Source: Jeotgalibacillus sp. R-1-5s-1 | GTDB lineage: Bacteria > Bacillota > Bacilli > Bacillales > Jeotgalibacillaceae | Reading direction: 5' to 3' | Assembly (NCBI RefSeq): GCF_004405105.1 | Contig: NZ_SORW01000028.1 | Span: 62,001-126,000, forward strand | DNA: 64,000 bases | In this document: positions 36,811-44,307 of the stretch, piece by piece | Position numbering within the stretch: the first letter of the stretch is position 1 | Layout: each line of letters starts with the position of its first letter | Translations under genes and position numbers: made by a program | Notes under the pieces: model-generated | What the model saw: only the letters and a program-made list of their open reading frames with translations | The model's database searches: none | What the model was told of the DNA's origin: nothing

Positions 36811-37684
36811 AACATTATCAAGACACTTCAGAGAGAGCTTTAAAAGCCTCGCACGGAACGGCTGGATGACTTTTGCATCTATCAGTGCCGTTACCGTTAC
36901 ACTATTGTTAGTCGGTGTATTCACTGCGCTTATGTTAAATATGAACAAAGCAGCAGATGATATAGAAAATGATGTAGAAATGAATGTGTATGTTGAACTT
37001 GAAGCTGATGAAACAGCTATCGCTTCACTTGAACAGCAGATGGATGAATTATCGGGTGTCGAATCGATTACCTTTTCATCTAAGGAAGAAGAGCTTTCAA
37101 GCCTTGTAAGCAGTTTTGGTGAAGACATGGCACTGTTCGAACAGAACAATCCGCTACGTGACAAATTTGTTGTCAAAGCAGTCGATCCGAGACAGACTGA
37201 GCGTCTGGCCTCACAGATCGAAAATTTTGATAACACATACAGTGTCGAGTACGGAGAAGGAAAAATCGATCAGCTGTTCAGTGTGCTGGAAGTCAGCCGG
37301 AATGTCGGTGCCGTTTTAATCTTCGGTTTACTGTTTACCGCAATGTTCCTGATTTCAAACACAATTAAAATCACGATCATGGCAAGAAAGACGGAAATTG
37401 AGATTATGAAACTCGTTGGAGCCTCCAACTGGTTTGTCAGAATTCCATTTATTCTTGAAGGGATCTGGCTGGGCATCATCGGTTCCATTCTTCCGATAAC
37501 TGCTGTTACACTGCTTTATTACAACGTTACACAGTTTATGGAACCAAGACTGGAAGGTTCATTCATTCAGCTGCTTGAGTTCTCACCATTTATTTATCAA
37601 ATTAACGCATTAATCCTTCTGATGGGCGTCGTAATTGGCGTATGGGGAAGCTTTATGTCCGTCAGAAAATTCCTGCGCGTTTAA
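36800..37684 (+). CDS. ftsX: Cell-division membrane protein FtsX
   Basis: FtsX (294 aa) is the four-helix membrane partner of FtsE. TM1 is at about residues 20-45 (MTFASISAVTVTLLLVGVFT), a large extracellular loop spans about 46-165 (site of hydrolase or adaptor binding), and three more helices end at about 290. MARKTEIEIMKLVGASNWFV (about 195) is the family signature. The ATG at 36800 lies inside ftsE after GGGGGG, indicating coupling. A secreted coiled-coil M23 hydrolase gene starts 40 bp downstream. Confidence 0.95.
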   Translation: MKTRTLSRHFRESFKSLARNGWMTFASISAVTVTLLLVGVFTALMLNMNKAADDIENDVEMNVYVELEADETAIASLEQQMDELSGVESITFSSKEEELSSLVSSFGEDMALFEQNNPLRDKFVVKAVDPRQTERLASQIENFDNTYSVEYGEGKIDQLFSVLEVSRNVGAVLIFGLLFTAMFLISNTIKITIMARKTEIEIMKLVGASNWFVRIPFILEGIWLGIIGSILPITAVTLLYYNVTQFMEPRLEGSFIQLLEFSPFIYQINALILLMGVVIGVWGSFMSVRKFLRV

Positions 37685-37724
37685 ACATAAAAAAAGAGTA
37701 CTAGATTCGAAGGGAGAACAGATT

Positions 37725-39080
37725 GTGAAAAAGTCATTCGTCAGTTTGTCATTAGCAACAGCGTTAGTTGTAAGCAGCGTTCCTGCTTTTTCAAATACAG
37801 CAAGTGCTGAGTCACTGGATAATTTAAAAGAAGAACGTTCAACAATCGAAAGCCAGCGTGAAGAAATCAGCGGTGAAATTTCAACAACGAATTCACGTAT
37901 CGAAGAAATCGTAGCGGAGCAGGAAGCTGTTACAGCTCAGATCAAAGAGCTTGACGCTAAAATTGCCAGCACAACAGAACAAATCAACCAGGTTTCAGCA
38001 GAAATTGATGAAACAAATGCTCAAATCGCTCAGTTACAAACTGAAATCGAAGAGCTGAAAAAGAAAATTGCTGAGCGTGATGCACTTCTTCAGGAACGTG
38101 CACGTGCAATTCAGATTTCAGGTGGATCAGTCAGCTATGTTGACGTACTGCTTGGCGCTGAAAGTTTCGGTGATTTCATCGACCGTTTCACAGCAGTTAA
38201 CACGCTAGTGGATGCAGATCGTAAAATCATGGAAGAACAGCGTAAAGATAAAGAAACACTTGAGCAAAAAGAAGCTGAAGTTCAGCAGCAACTAGCTGAT
38301 CTTGAAGCACAAAAAGCGGATCTTGATAATCTGAAAGCTGATCTAGACGGTCAAAAAGCAGATAAAAATGATTTAATGGCAAGCCTTGAGGCAAAACAGG
38401 CTGAGCTTGAAGAAGAAAAGTCTAAGCTTCAAGAAAAAGACGGTGAGCTGAAAGAGCTTGCTGCAGATGTTGAAAACCGTATCGTAGCGGAACAGGAACG
38501 CCTTGCAGAGCTTGCACGTCAGCGTGAACTTGAGCGCCAGGCAGAGCTTGAAGCACAGCGTAAAGCTGAAGCTGAAAGACAGGCTGCAGCAGCGGCAGCG
38601 AGCCAGACTTCAGGTGGTGGATCATCTGCACCAGCTGCAGCGCCGGCACAAACTGCACCAGTAACAGGTGACTGGGTAAGACCGGCATCTGGAAGAACAA
38701 CTTCAGAGTTTGGTTATGACATTCTTAACGGACAGCCACGTTACCACTACGGTATCGACGTTGCCGCTCCGGTTGGAACGCCAATCGTAGCAGCTGCTGG
38801 CGGTTATGTCATTGAAGCATCATCTGGACACAATGGTGGATACGGAAATATGGTAATGATTGCGCACAACATTAACGGACGTCAGTTTACAACTGTTTAC
38901 GCACACTTGAGCAGTATTTCAGTATCGAATAATCAATATGTCGAAGCCGGCCAGTATATTGGTGGAATGGGTAACACAGGTTATTCTTTCGGTTCTCACC
39001 TTCACTTTGAAATTCACGAAGGTGGCTGGAATGGATCTAAATCAAATGCTGTAAACCCTCGTAAATATATCGGATTCTAA
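37725..39080 (+). CDS. Secreted coiled-coil M23 (LytM) peptidase, EnvC/PcsB-like partner of FtsEX
   Basis: A 451-aa exported murein hydrolase or hydrolase activator. A Sec signal peptide occupies residues about 1-30 (cleavage near SNTASAES). A long coiled coil follows (about 33-290; repeated QAELEEEKSKLQEKDGELKE-type heptads), then an Ala/Gln/Ser linker and a C-terminal M23 domain (about 325-451). The zinc ligands appear complete: HYGIDVAAP, the HL of VYAHLSS, and HLHFEIHEG, so it is probably catalytically active. The GTG at 37725 after AAGGGAG gives the signal peptide at the N terminus. Architecture resembles EnvC and PcsB, which FtsEX controls; B. subtilis FtsEX uses the unrelated NlpC/P60 enzyme CwlO. 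Confidence 0.9.
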   Translation: MKKSFVSLSLATALVVSSVPAFSNTASAESLDNLKEERSTIESQREEISGEISTTNSRIEEIVAEQEAVTAQIKELDAKIASTTEQINQVSAEIDETNAQIAQLQTEIEELKKKIAERDALLQERARAIQISGGSVSYVDVLLGAESFGDFIDRFTAVNTLVDADRKIMEEQRKDKETLEQKEAEVQQQLADLEAQKADLDNLKADLDGQKADKNDLMASLEAKQAELEEEKSKLQEKDGELKELAADVENRIVAEQERLAELARQRELERQAELEAQRKAEAERQAAAAAASQTSGGGSSAPAAAPAQTAPVTGDWVRPASGRTTSEFGYDILNGQPRYHYGIDVAAPVGTPIVAAAGGYVIEASSGHNGGYGNMVMIAHNINGRQFTTVYAHLSSISVSNNQYVEAGQYIGGMGNTGYSFGSHLHFEIHEGGWNGSKSNAVNPRKYIGF

Positions 39081-39092
39081 TACTCTTAATTG

Positions 39093-39127
39093 AACCGGGA
39101 CTACTCTTTGAGTGGTTCCGGTTTTTT
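39093..39127 (+). terminator. Terminator after the M23 gene
   Basis: AACCGGGACTACTC pairs with GAGTGGTTCCGGTT, loop TTT, followed by a T-run. Confidence 0.85.
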
Positions 39128-39178
39128 GTTTTGGGTGGGGACGTCTGGTGGGGTGCGTTGGCAGAGGAGAAGGCGCTG

Positions 39179-39377
39179 CGGGATTCCATCACTGCCGGAA
39201 CTTATTCAGGCTTTTGAGAAATTAATCCCTTCTTTCCAGAAATCGATTCCTTCGTTTGAAAATTTAATTCCTTCATTACCTCAAGCAGCCTCCCTAATTC
39301 CTTCTTTTGAGGTGACGGATTCCTTCAATAATCTCAGGAATCCCTTCTTTCCAGAAATTAATTCCATCACTTGACGT
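39179..39377. repeat. 21-nt-period degenerate tandem repeat, locus C
   Basis: The anchor CC(T/A)TC recurs at fixed offset in units starting at 39179, 39200, 39221, 39242, 39263, 39293, 39315, 39336 and 39357: steps of 21 with one 30 and one 22. The unit is roughly ATTAATTCCTTC followed by TTTCCAGAA. The 94-codon frame 39090-39374 reads through it as a seven-residue repeat (FEKLIPS, FQKSIPS, FENLIPS), which I consider an artefact. This repeat accounts for most of the 435-bp gap 39081-39515. Confidence 0.82.
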
Positions 39378-39515
39378 TAGAGAATAATCCCCAGTTTTAC
39401 TTCCACTTCCCAAGCATCAAGTAATCTCAGATATTTATCCAAACTCCACTAAATTCTCTACCCGTCTTTTTCTATCCTCCCAGGCATAGGATGTCTAAAA
39501 AGGGGGACCGTTACG

Positions 39516-40082
39516 GTGAGAAAACGTGGCCTGGCCTGGCTTTTGATGATGACTCTTTGTTTTGTGATGTTTTTTATGGGTGTAGAAGATCGGACGGAGC
39601 CTGGATTTAAACAGTCGGAAAAAGCGGAAGCGGTGTCGGGATCCGAAACGTATGAAAAGGCACCAGATTTTCAACTTGAAATGATGAATGGTACGTGGAT
39701 CTCCAGTGATACTCTCAAGGGTAAGCCGGTTATTTTAAATTTCTGGACGAGCTGGTGTCCGCCATGTGTGGAGGAGATGCCTGAACTTGAAGCATTTTAC
39801 CGCACAGAAAGGGAACGGGCTTCAATCATCGCAGTCAATTTAACGAAGGGTGAATCGGGTGCAGATGCAGTGAAAAAATTTTTGGATGAGGAAGGGCTCT
39901 CACTTCCGGTAAGTCTTGACAGGGAGGGTGTCCTTCAGGAGACTTTCCGTATTTCGGTCATTCCAACAACGATTATATTGACACCGGACGGCCGGATTTT
40001 TGAACGGATTCCCGGTCCGGTGGATCAGAAAAAGCTGACTGAAATCACTGACAGACTTCTATCCTCGTACAAGCCGTCATAG
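39516..40082 (+). CDS. TlpA/ResA-like membrane-anchored thioredoxin-fold protein
   Basis: A 188-aa redoxin. Residues about 8-25 form an uncleaved signal anchor (LAWLLMMTLCFVMFFMGVED), placing the thioredoxin domain outside. The active site is WCPPC in FWTSWCPPCVEEMPELEAFY near residue 80, and the cis-Pro loop is ISVIPTTIILTPDG. Such proteins reduce apocytochrome c thiols or other exported disulfides; a cytochrome c gene (cccB) lies 3.7 kb upstream. The GTG start has a moderate site, AAAGGGGGA. It is 36 bp upstream of the CtpB-like protease. Confidence 0.87.
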   Translation: MRKRGLAWLLMMTLCFVMFFMGVEDRTEPGFKQSEKAEAVSGSETYEKAPDFQLEMMNGTWISSDTLKGKPVILNFWTSWCPPCVEEMPELEAFYRTERERASIIAVNLTKGESGADAVKKFLDEEGLSLPVSLDREGVLQETFRISVIPTTIILTPDGRIFERIPGPVDQKKLTEITDRLLSSYKPS

Positions 40083-40118
40083 CCTAGGTGAGAAATGCAA
40101 TTGAAAGGCGGGGGAAAA

Positions 40119-41525
40119 GTGAGGAAAGCGCTCATGATGATTATATGTGTAGCACTGGGTGCCGGTCTTTTTTTCGGGGTGGACCGGATGTGGCTGAAAC
40201 GGGTACCTGAAACAACAGATGAGCAGGTCACGCTTTCAAAAATTGAAAAAGCGCAGAAAATCATTCAGGAAAGCTATGTGGACAAAGTGGATGCTGACAA
40301 GCTGATGGATGGTGCTTTAAAAGGCATGGTGGCGGCGTTGAACGATCCATATTCTGTTTACATGGACAAGGACGCTTCAAAGCAGTTTAATGAATCATTA
40401 CATTCTTCATTTAGCGGAATCGGTGCGGAAATTACGAAGCAGGACGGACAGTTTGTTGTGGTATCTCCTTTAAAGGAATCCCCGGCTGAAAAAGCAGGTC
40501 TTAAGCCGAATGATGTGATCAAAAAAGTGGACGGGGATGAAGTCGCAAGCTTGACGATTTACGAATTAACATCGAAAATACGCGGTCCAAAAGGAAGCAG
40601 GGTTCAGTTAAATATTGAACGGGGACAGAGTGAAAAGGAATTAACGGTAACGGTTGTTCGTGACGATATCCCGATTGAAACCGTATCGCACAGCGTGTTT
40701 GAACAGGATGGTGTGAAAACAGGCTACATTGAAATTACGACTTTTGCAGAGGGCACCGGCCAGGACGTTCAAAAAGCGCTTGAAAAACTTGAAAAAGAGG
40801 AGATAACAGGGCTGATCCTTGATGTCAGGGGCAATCCTGGCGGGCTGTTATCCAGTGTGGAAGAAGTACTTGATCCATTTATCACAGATCGCAAGCCTTT
40901 TATGTATGTCGAGGAGCGAAACGGAAATCGTGAGCCTTTAACTGCCAAAACGAAGGAGAAAAAAGAATATCCCGCAGTTGTCCTGATTGATGGAGGAAGT
41001 GCGTCGGCAGCGGAGATTTTAGCTGCTGCGATGAGAGAAGTTGAAGGGACAACACTAATTGGAACGAAAACGTTTGGTAAGGGAACGGTCCAGCAGTCGC
41101 TTGATCTCGGGGATGGCAGTCAGATGAAACTGACGGTATCGAAATGGCTGACGCCTGATAAACGCTGGATTCATAAGAAAGGAATTGAACCGACGATTGA
41201 AGTCGTGCAGCCTGATATTTTCTCACTCTCACCGCTGCAATCCGCCGTTATTCTGAAAAAAGGGATGAATGATGAACGAATTGCGTCCCTGCAGAGACTT
41301 TTAGAGGGGCTCGGGTATGACATTGACCGTAAAGATGGCTACTTTAATACAAAAACAGAGGAAGCGGTTATGAAATTTCAAAAAACCGCCGGCTTAAAAG
41401 AAACGGGTGAGGTCAATACTTCTACTTTGAAAAAGCTAGAAGAGACGCTTACAGCCTATCAGGAAAATGTCAATCATGATCACCAGCTCCAGTCTGCACT
41501 GGATTTTCTGGGTAAAAATCAATAA
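40119..41525 (+). CDS. ctpB: S41 carboxy-terminal processing protease, CtpB-like
   Basis: A 468-aa membrane-anchored protease. A signal anchor (about residues 2-22) is followed by an N-terminal helical region, a PDZ domain (about 90-175, KAGLKPNDVIKKVDGDEVAS) and the S41 catalytic core with the nucleophile in DGGSASAAEILAAAMREVEG and the general-base lysine in GTKTFGKGTVQQSL. The C terminus holds a peptidoglycan-binding domain (about 385-445, LQRLLEGLGYDIDRKDGYFN). In B. subtilis CtpB cleaves SpoIVFA to time SigK activation. The GTG at 40119 follows AAAGGCGGGG; the ATG at 40095 has a badly spaced site. Position after ftsEX and before minJ is conserved. Confidence 0.92.
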   Translation: MRKALMMIICVALGAGLFFGVDRMWLKRVPETTDEQVTLSKIEKAQKIIQESYVDKVDADKLMDGALKGMVAALNDPYSVYMDKDASKQFNESLHSSFSGIGAEITKQDGQFVVVSPLKESPAEKAGLKPNDVIKKVDGDEVASLTIYELTSKIRGPKGSRVQLNIERGQSEKELTVTVVRDDIPIETVSHSVFEQDGVKTGYIEITTFAEGTGQDVQKALEKLEKEEITGLILDVRGNPGGLLSSVEEVLDPFITDRKPFMYVEERNGNREPLTAKTKEKKEYPAVVLIDGGSASAAEILAAAMREVEGTTLIGTKTFGKGTVQQSLDLGDGSQMKLTVSKWLTPDKRWIHKKGIEPTIEVVQPDIFSLSPLQSAVILKKGMNDERIASLQRLLEGLGYDIDRKDGYFNTKTEEAVMKFQKTAGLKETGEVNTSTLKKLEETLTAYQENVNHDHQLQSALDFLGKNQ

Positions 41526-41607
41526 GTATCGAAATTCTCATGCGGCATCACTCCTTGTCTGATACAATAAAGCTACCTTTATTATGTCAGAATCCGGGAG
41601 GGATAGT

Positions 41608-42780
41608 TTGATTGATCAATGGTTTTCAGAACTTTTAACGGCTGGGCTGTCTATTTTGCTGAATCCGGTTTTATACATAGGAGCAGTCGCAGCCGGATTG
41701 GCAGGTGTCTGGCGGATTAAGCGTGAACGGAAAGATCTGCGTACATCTGTTAAACCGTGGTATATTGAGCTGGCTGGATTTTTCGGTCTGTCACTGATTC
41801 TTGGACTCCTATTTTCAGTTGGACTCAGCGGTGCAGGGATTCCGTTAAATCTGTACTGGATTTATGCGGTCAGTGCATTGACACTGCTGATTATGCTCAC
41901 GGGTCAATTCCGATTGCTGTCGTCAGCGTTTCTGTTTCCTATTGTGGCAGGAGGAGCAGTCGCGATTATGTTTTTTAATGTGACGCTGCCGGAGTGGTTT
42001 CCTGAACCGGCAACAGAACTTCTGCTTCCCGCAGCGGTTATCATGTCTCTATTGCTGATCGGAGAGGGGTTATTAATCCGCTTCAATGCAGGGGAAAATA
42101 CATCCCCGCGATTTATAACTACACCAAGGGGGATGAAGGCTGGAGCTTTCTTTACAAAAAGAATGTGGCTCGTGCCGCTGCTGATTCCTGTTCCGGACGG
42201 TGCCATCACTGCATTGGGCTGGTGGCCGCTGATTGACACAGGCGGCAGCTATTCGTTGCTGATCTTACCGGCAGTCATCGGGTTCCAGCTGACGGTTGTG
42301 CATGATTTGCCTGACAGCATTTTAAAACGGATTTCAGCGCAGGTGATTTGGCTTGGTCTTCTGTGCGGAGTGATCGCAGCTGGCTCCATTTACGCTCCCG
42401 TTCTGATCTATGTGTCATTTGCTGCAGCTTTTATCGGGCGTCTTGTGCTGGTTCTCAGAACAAGGGCATTATGCCGTTATTCCGGGTATCATTTTATTGA
42501 TAAGGAACGCGGTGTGATGATTATCGAGGTTCTTCCCGGGTCACCAGCTGCCAAAATGGGTCTGCTTAGAGGGGAAATCATTCATAAAGTGAATGGTCAA
42601 CTCGTTAAAAATGAAACAGAGATATATGCAGCACTGCAAAAAAATCTTGCTCACTGCAAGCTTGAAATTTTAAATTATGACGGGGAAGTCCGGTACGCAC
42701 AGACTGCCCTTCATGAAGGACAGCATTATCAGCTTGGACTGATCCTGATTGAGAATCGTTCAAGATACCAGGCATCATAA
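41608..42780 (+). CDS. minJ: Cell-division topological determinant MinJ (PDZ membrane protein)
   Basis: A 390-aa polytopic membrane protein with about eight helices (residues about 10-290) and a C-terminal PDZ domain (about 305-390, GVMIIEVLPGSPAAKMGLLR and GEIIHKVNGQLVKNE). This is the MinJ layout; MinJ links DivIVA at division sites and poles to MinCD. Length agrees with the 397-aa B. subtilis protein, and gene order ctpB-minJ-csbA-uvrB is the same. The TTG at 41608 is the best start, 4 nt after GGGAGGGA and leading straight into the first helix. Confidence 0.88.
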   Translation: MIDQWFSELLTAGLSILLNPVLYIGAVAAGLAGVWRIKRERKDLRTSVKPWYIELAGFFGLSLILGLLFSVGLSGAGIPLNLYWIYAVSALTLLIMLTGQFRLLSSAFLFPIVAGGAVAIMFFNVTLPEWFPEPATELLLPAAVIMSLLLIGEGLLIRFNAGENTSPRFITTPRGMKAGAFFTKRMWLVPLLIPVPDGAITALGWWPLIDTGGSYSLLILPAVIGFQLTVVHDLPDSILKRISAQVIWLGLLCGVIAAGSIYAPVLIYVSFAAAFIGRLVLVLRTRALCRYSGYHFIDKERGVMIIEVLPGSPAAKMGLLRGEIIHKVNGQLVKNETEIYAALQKNLAHCKLEILNYDGEVRYAQTALHEGQHYQLGLILIENRSRYQAS

Positions 42781-42818
42781 AAAAACAGCGCGGCCTCACA
42801 CGGCACCGCGCTGTTTTT
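42781..42818. terminator. Bidirectional terminator between minJ and csbA
   Basis: AAAAACAGCGCGG at 42781-42793 and CCGCGCTGTTTTT at 42806-42818 are perfectly complementary. It serves both convergent genes; the csbA stop codon at 42796-42798 lies in its loop. Confidence 0.92.
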
Positions 42819-43041
42819 CGTTATACTTTTTCATATATCTGTTGACGTACCAGAGCCCCACAGTCAAAGAAGCTGCATCAATGATCACAACGTACCACGT
42901 TTCCACATACCCCTTATAAGAAGAAGCGGCAATCAGGGCAACCGTGAGAATCATGGCAATGGTACGGCTGTAGGTAACGCGTGTAAATAATATGACTAAA
43001 ATAGCTGGTGCGACCATTGCAAGAATAATTTTGGTCTCCAT
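42796..43041 (-). CDS. csbA: CsbA family small membrane protein
   Basis: An 81-aa membrane protein of the CsbA (DUF2198) family with about three hydrophobic segments (ILAMVAPAILVILFTRVTYS, IAMILTVALIAASSYKGYVE, WYVVIIDAASLTVGLWYVNR) and a short basic tail. B. subtilis csbA is a SigB-controlled gene of unknown function next to uvrB. The ATG at 43041 is preferred, 7 nt after a GAGGTG site. It is encoded 32 bp downstream of the HD hydrolase on the same strand and may share its transcript. Stop codon sits in the terminator loop. Confidence 0.88.
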   Translation of the reverse strand: METKIILAMVAPAILVILFTRVTYSRTIAMILTVALIAASSYKGYVETWYVVIIDAASLTVGLWYVNRYMKKYNEKQRGAV

Positions 43042-43073
43042 CGTATTCACCTCATGAATCCATCATACTGAAC

Positions 43074-43712
43074 TCACTGTGATGGTGCAATAAGATTCTG
43101 AGTGATCTTGCTCAGCTCACTGTGAGGAATAAATTTCTCTGACAGCATATCCGGCAGGACGCGGTTTAAAAAGAACTCAACGCTCGTCATTTCGTGATAG
43201 CGGACAATGGTTGTCAGTGCCTCCTGATAGATTTCCAAAAAGATCGGTTCAGGATTTCCCTTCTGAATTTCCCCGAAGGATTCATAAAGCAGGTCGATCT
43301 TATCCGCCACCGCTAAAATCTTTCCTTCAAGCGATCCATCTTTGCCTTCTTTAAAACGCTCAAGATAAATCGCTTGATACTCCTCAGGAAACTCTGCCAT
43401 CACAAATTTATGCGCCATTTCTTCCTCAACCTGGCTGAATAACCGGTTCAGCTCATCCGACGCATACTTCACCGGCGTTTTAATATCCCCTGTGAAAATT
43501 TCAGGATAATCATGATTCAACGCCTTCTCATACAAATCCTTCCAATTCACCTGTTTGCCGTGATGTTCTTCCACTGTACCGAGAAACTGCGCAATCTTCG
43601 TCACTTTAAATGAATGAGCAGCCACCGTGTGCTCGTTATATTTAAACTTCCCCGGACAGCGGTACAGCTTTTCCATATCCGACAGGCTCTTAAAATAATG
43701 ATGAATCCCCAT
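43074..43712 (-). CDS. YfbR-like HD-domain hydrolase (putative 5'-nucleotidase)
   Basis: A 212-aa HD-domain phosphohydrolase of the YfbR-like family. Metal-binding residues are visible in HTVAAHSFKVTKIAQ (first His), the HD pair in ALNHDYPEIFTGDI near residue 68, and a later Asp in KILAVADKIDLLYESFGEI. E. coli YfbR is a 5'-deoxynucleotidase; substrate specificity here is not certain. The start ATG at 43712 follows GGGGTGAAGG on the minus strand. A good SigA promoter lies at 43743-43771. Not found at this place in B. subtilis. Confidence 0.82.
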   Translation of the reverse strand: MGIHHYFKSLSDMEKLYRCPGKFKYNEHTVAAHSFKVTKIAQFLGTVEEHHGKQVNWKDLYEKALNHDYPEIFTGDIKTPVKYASDELNRLFSQVEEEMAHKFVMAEFPEEYQAIYLERFKEGKDGSLEGKILAVADKIDLLYESFGEIQKGNPEPIFLEIYQEALTTIVRYHEMTSVEFFLNRVLPDMLSEKFIPHSELSKITQNLIAPSQ

Positions 43713-43742
43713 TTTCCTTCACCCCGTTAACTGATTTAGCTT

Positions 43743-43771
43743 ATAGTAGCACCACAAAACCTCCGAAACAA
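43743..43771 (-). promoter_or_regulatory. SigA promoter of the HD hydrolase gene
   Basis: On the minus strand, TTGTTT (complement of 43766-43771) and TACTAT (complement of 43743-43748) are 17 nt apart, 31 bp upstream of the start codon. Confidence 0.6.
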
Positions 43772-43808
43772 GGGATAAAGAGTTAATTTTGTTTAAATAG
43801 GTGGTGTA

Positions 43809-43899
43809 ATGGCGAGATTTAATGAATCAGCGCTAAAGTCTGTGTGCATTTATATCTCGCCATCTTTAAAAATCAGTAAATATACACTCCTGATTTTTT
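43809..43899 (+). other. Two stacked hairpins, possible small RNA or leftover terminator
   Basis: ATGGCGAGAT at 43809-43818 pairs with ATCTCGCCAT at 43854-43863 (35-nt loop). Immediately after, AAAAATCAG at 43868-43876 pairs with CTGATTTTT at 43890-43898 and is followed by further T, a terminator-like structure. No coding region is seen. Candidate small RNA on the plus strand; equally it could be a relic. Confidence 0.35.
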
Positions 43900-43929
43900 C
43901 ATCTAAAAATATATCTGGGAAAGAAACGA

Positions 43930-43975
43930 TCGAAGGCCCGTCCTCATCCGCAGACTCCTGTGGCGGAAAGGGATG
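43930..43975. repeat. Fragment of the palindromic repeat family, R5
   Basis: Only the left part of an element remains: GACTCCTGTGGCGGAAAGGG, identical to the same segment of R3, preceded by GTCCTCATCCGCA. The right half and arm are missing. Lies 50 bp before the full copy R6. Confidence 0.75.
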
Positions 43976-44024
43976 TAATGTACTTCCTTCCAATAACAAA
44001 AAAGTATTATGACTCTGCATCTTA

Positions 44025-44139
44025 GGGGCTGTCTTTTCCGCAGACTCCTACGGCAGAGAAGCGACAGGTGAGACAGCGTAGTGCGTAGCACTAGCTGGCT
44101 CACCGCGCGGCCGTGGAAAGCGAAGGGAAAGACAGCCCC
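44025..44139. repeat. Palindromic intergenic repeat, copy R6
   Basis: A 115-bp element with arms GGGGCTGTCTTTTCC (44025-44039) and GGGAAAGACAGCCCC (44125-44139), complementary at 14 of 15 positions. Core GACTCCTACGGCAGAGAAGC, ACAGGTGAGACAGC, TGGCTCACCGCGCGGCCGTG, GGAAAGCGAAG. R5, R6, the hairpins above and the LexA box fill the 595-bp gap 43713-44307. Confidence 0.9.
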
Positions 44140-44151
44140 GATCGATAAAGT

Positions 44152-44165
44152 CAAACATACGTTCC
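44152..44165 (+). promoter_or_regulatory. Probable LexA (DinR) box of uvrBA
   Basis: CAAACATACGTTCC matches the Bacillus SOS consensus CGAACATATGTTCG at 11 of 14 positions, keeping the AAC-N4-GTTC core. It lies just upstream of a possible promoter (TTTACT near 44169, TATGCT near 44192). uvrBA is a known SOS operon in B. subtilis. Confidence 0.68.
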
Positions 44166-44307
44166 CTTTTTACTATCTTTTCTATAGCCCACTATGCTAA
44201 ACTTGACTGAGACAACAAATTTGAATTTTCCCCTGTTTCATTTCATGATAAAGGGTATGAATAGATAGAAGAGTTATTTTTGCATTTACAACAGGAGGCG
44301 TTTTAAT

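Noticed and set aside
39090-39374. 94-codon open frame with FEKLIPS-type heptads
   Set aside because: Starts in the terminator of the M23 gene and consists of repeat locus C. Kept as a repeat; coding cannot be fully excluded.
44041-44120. Palindromic repeats as tRNA-like or riboswitch elements
   Set aside because: Copies are found in both orientations relative to genes, at 3' as well as 5' ends, with no consistent downstream gene.
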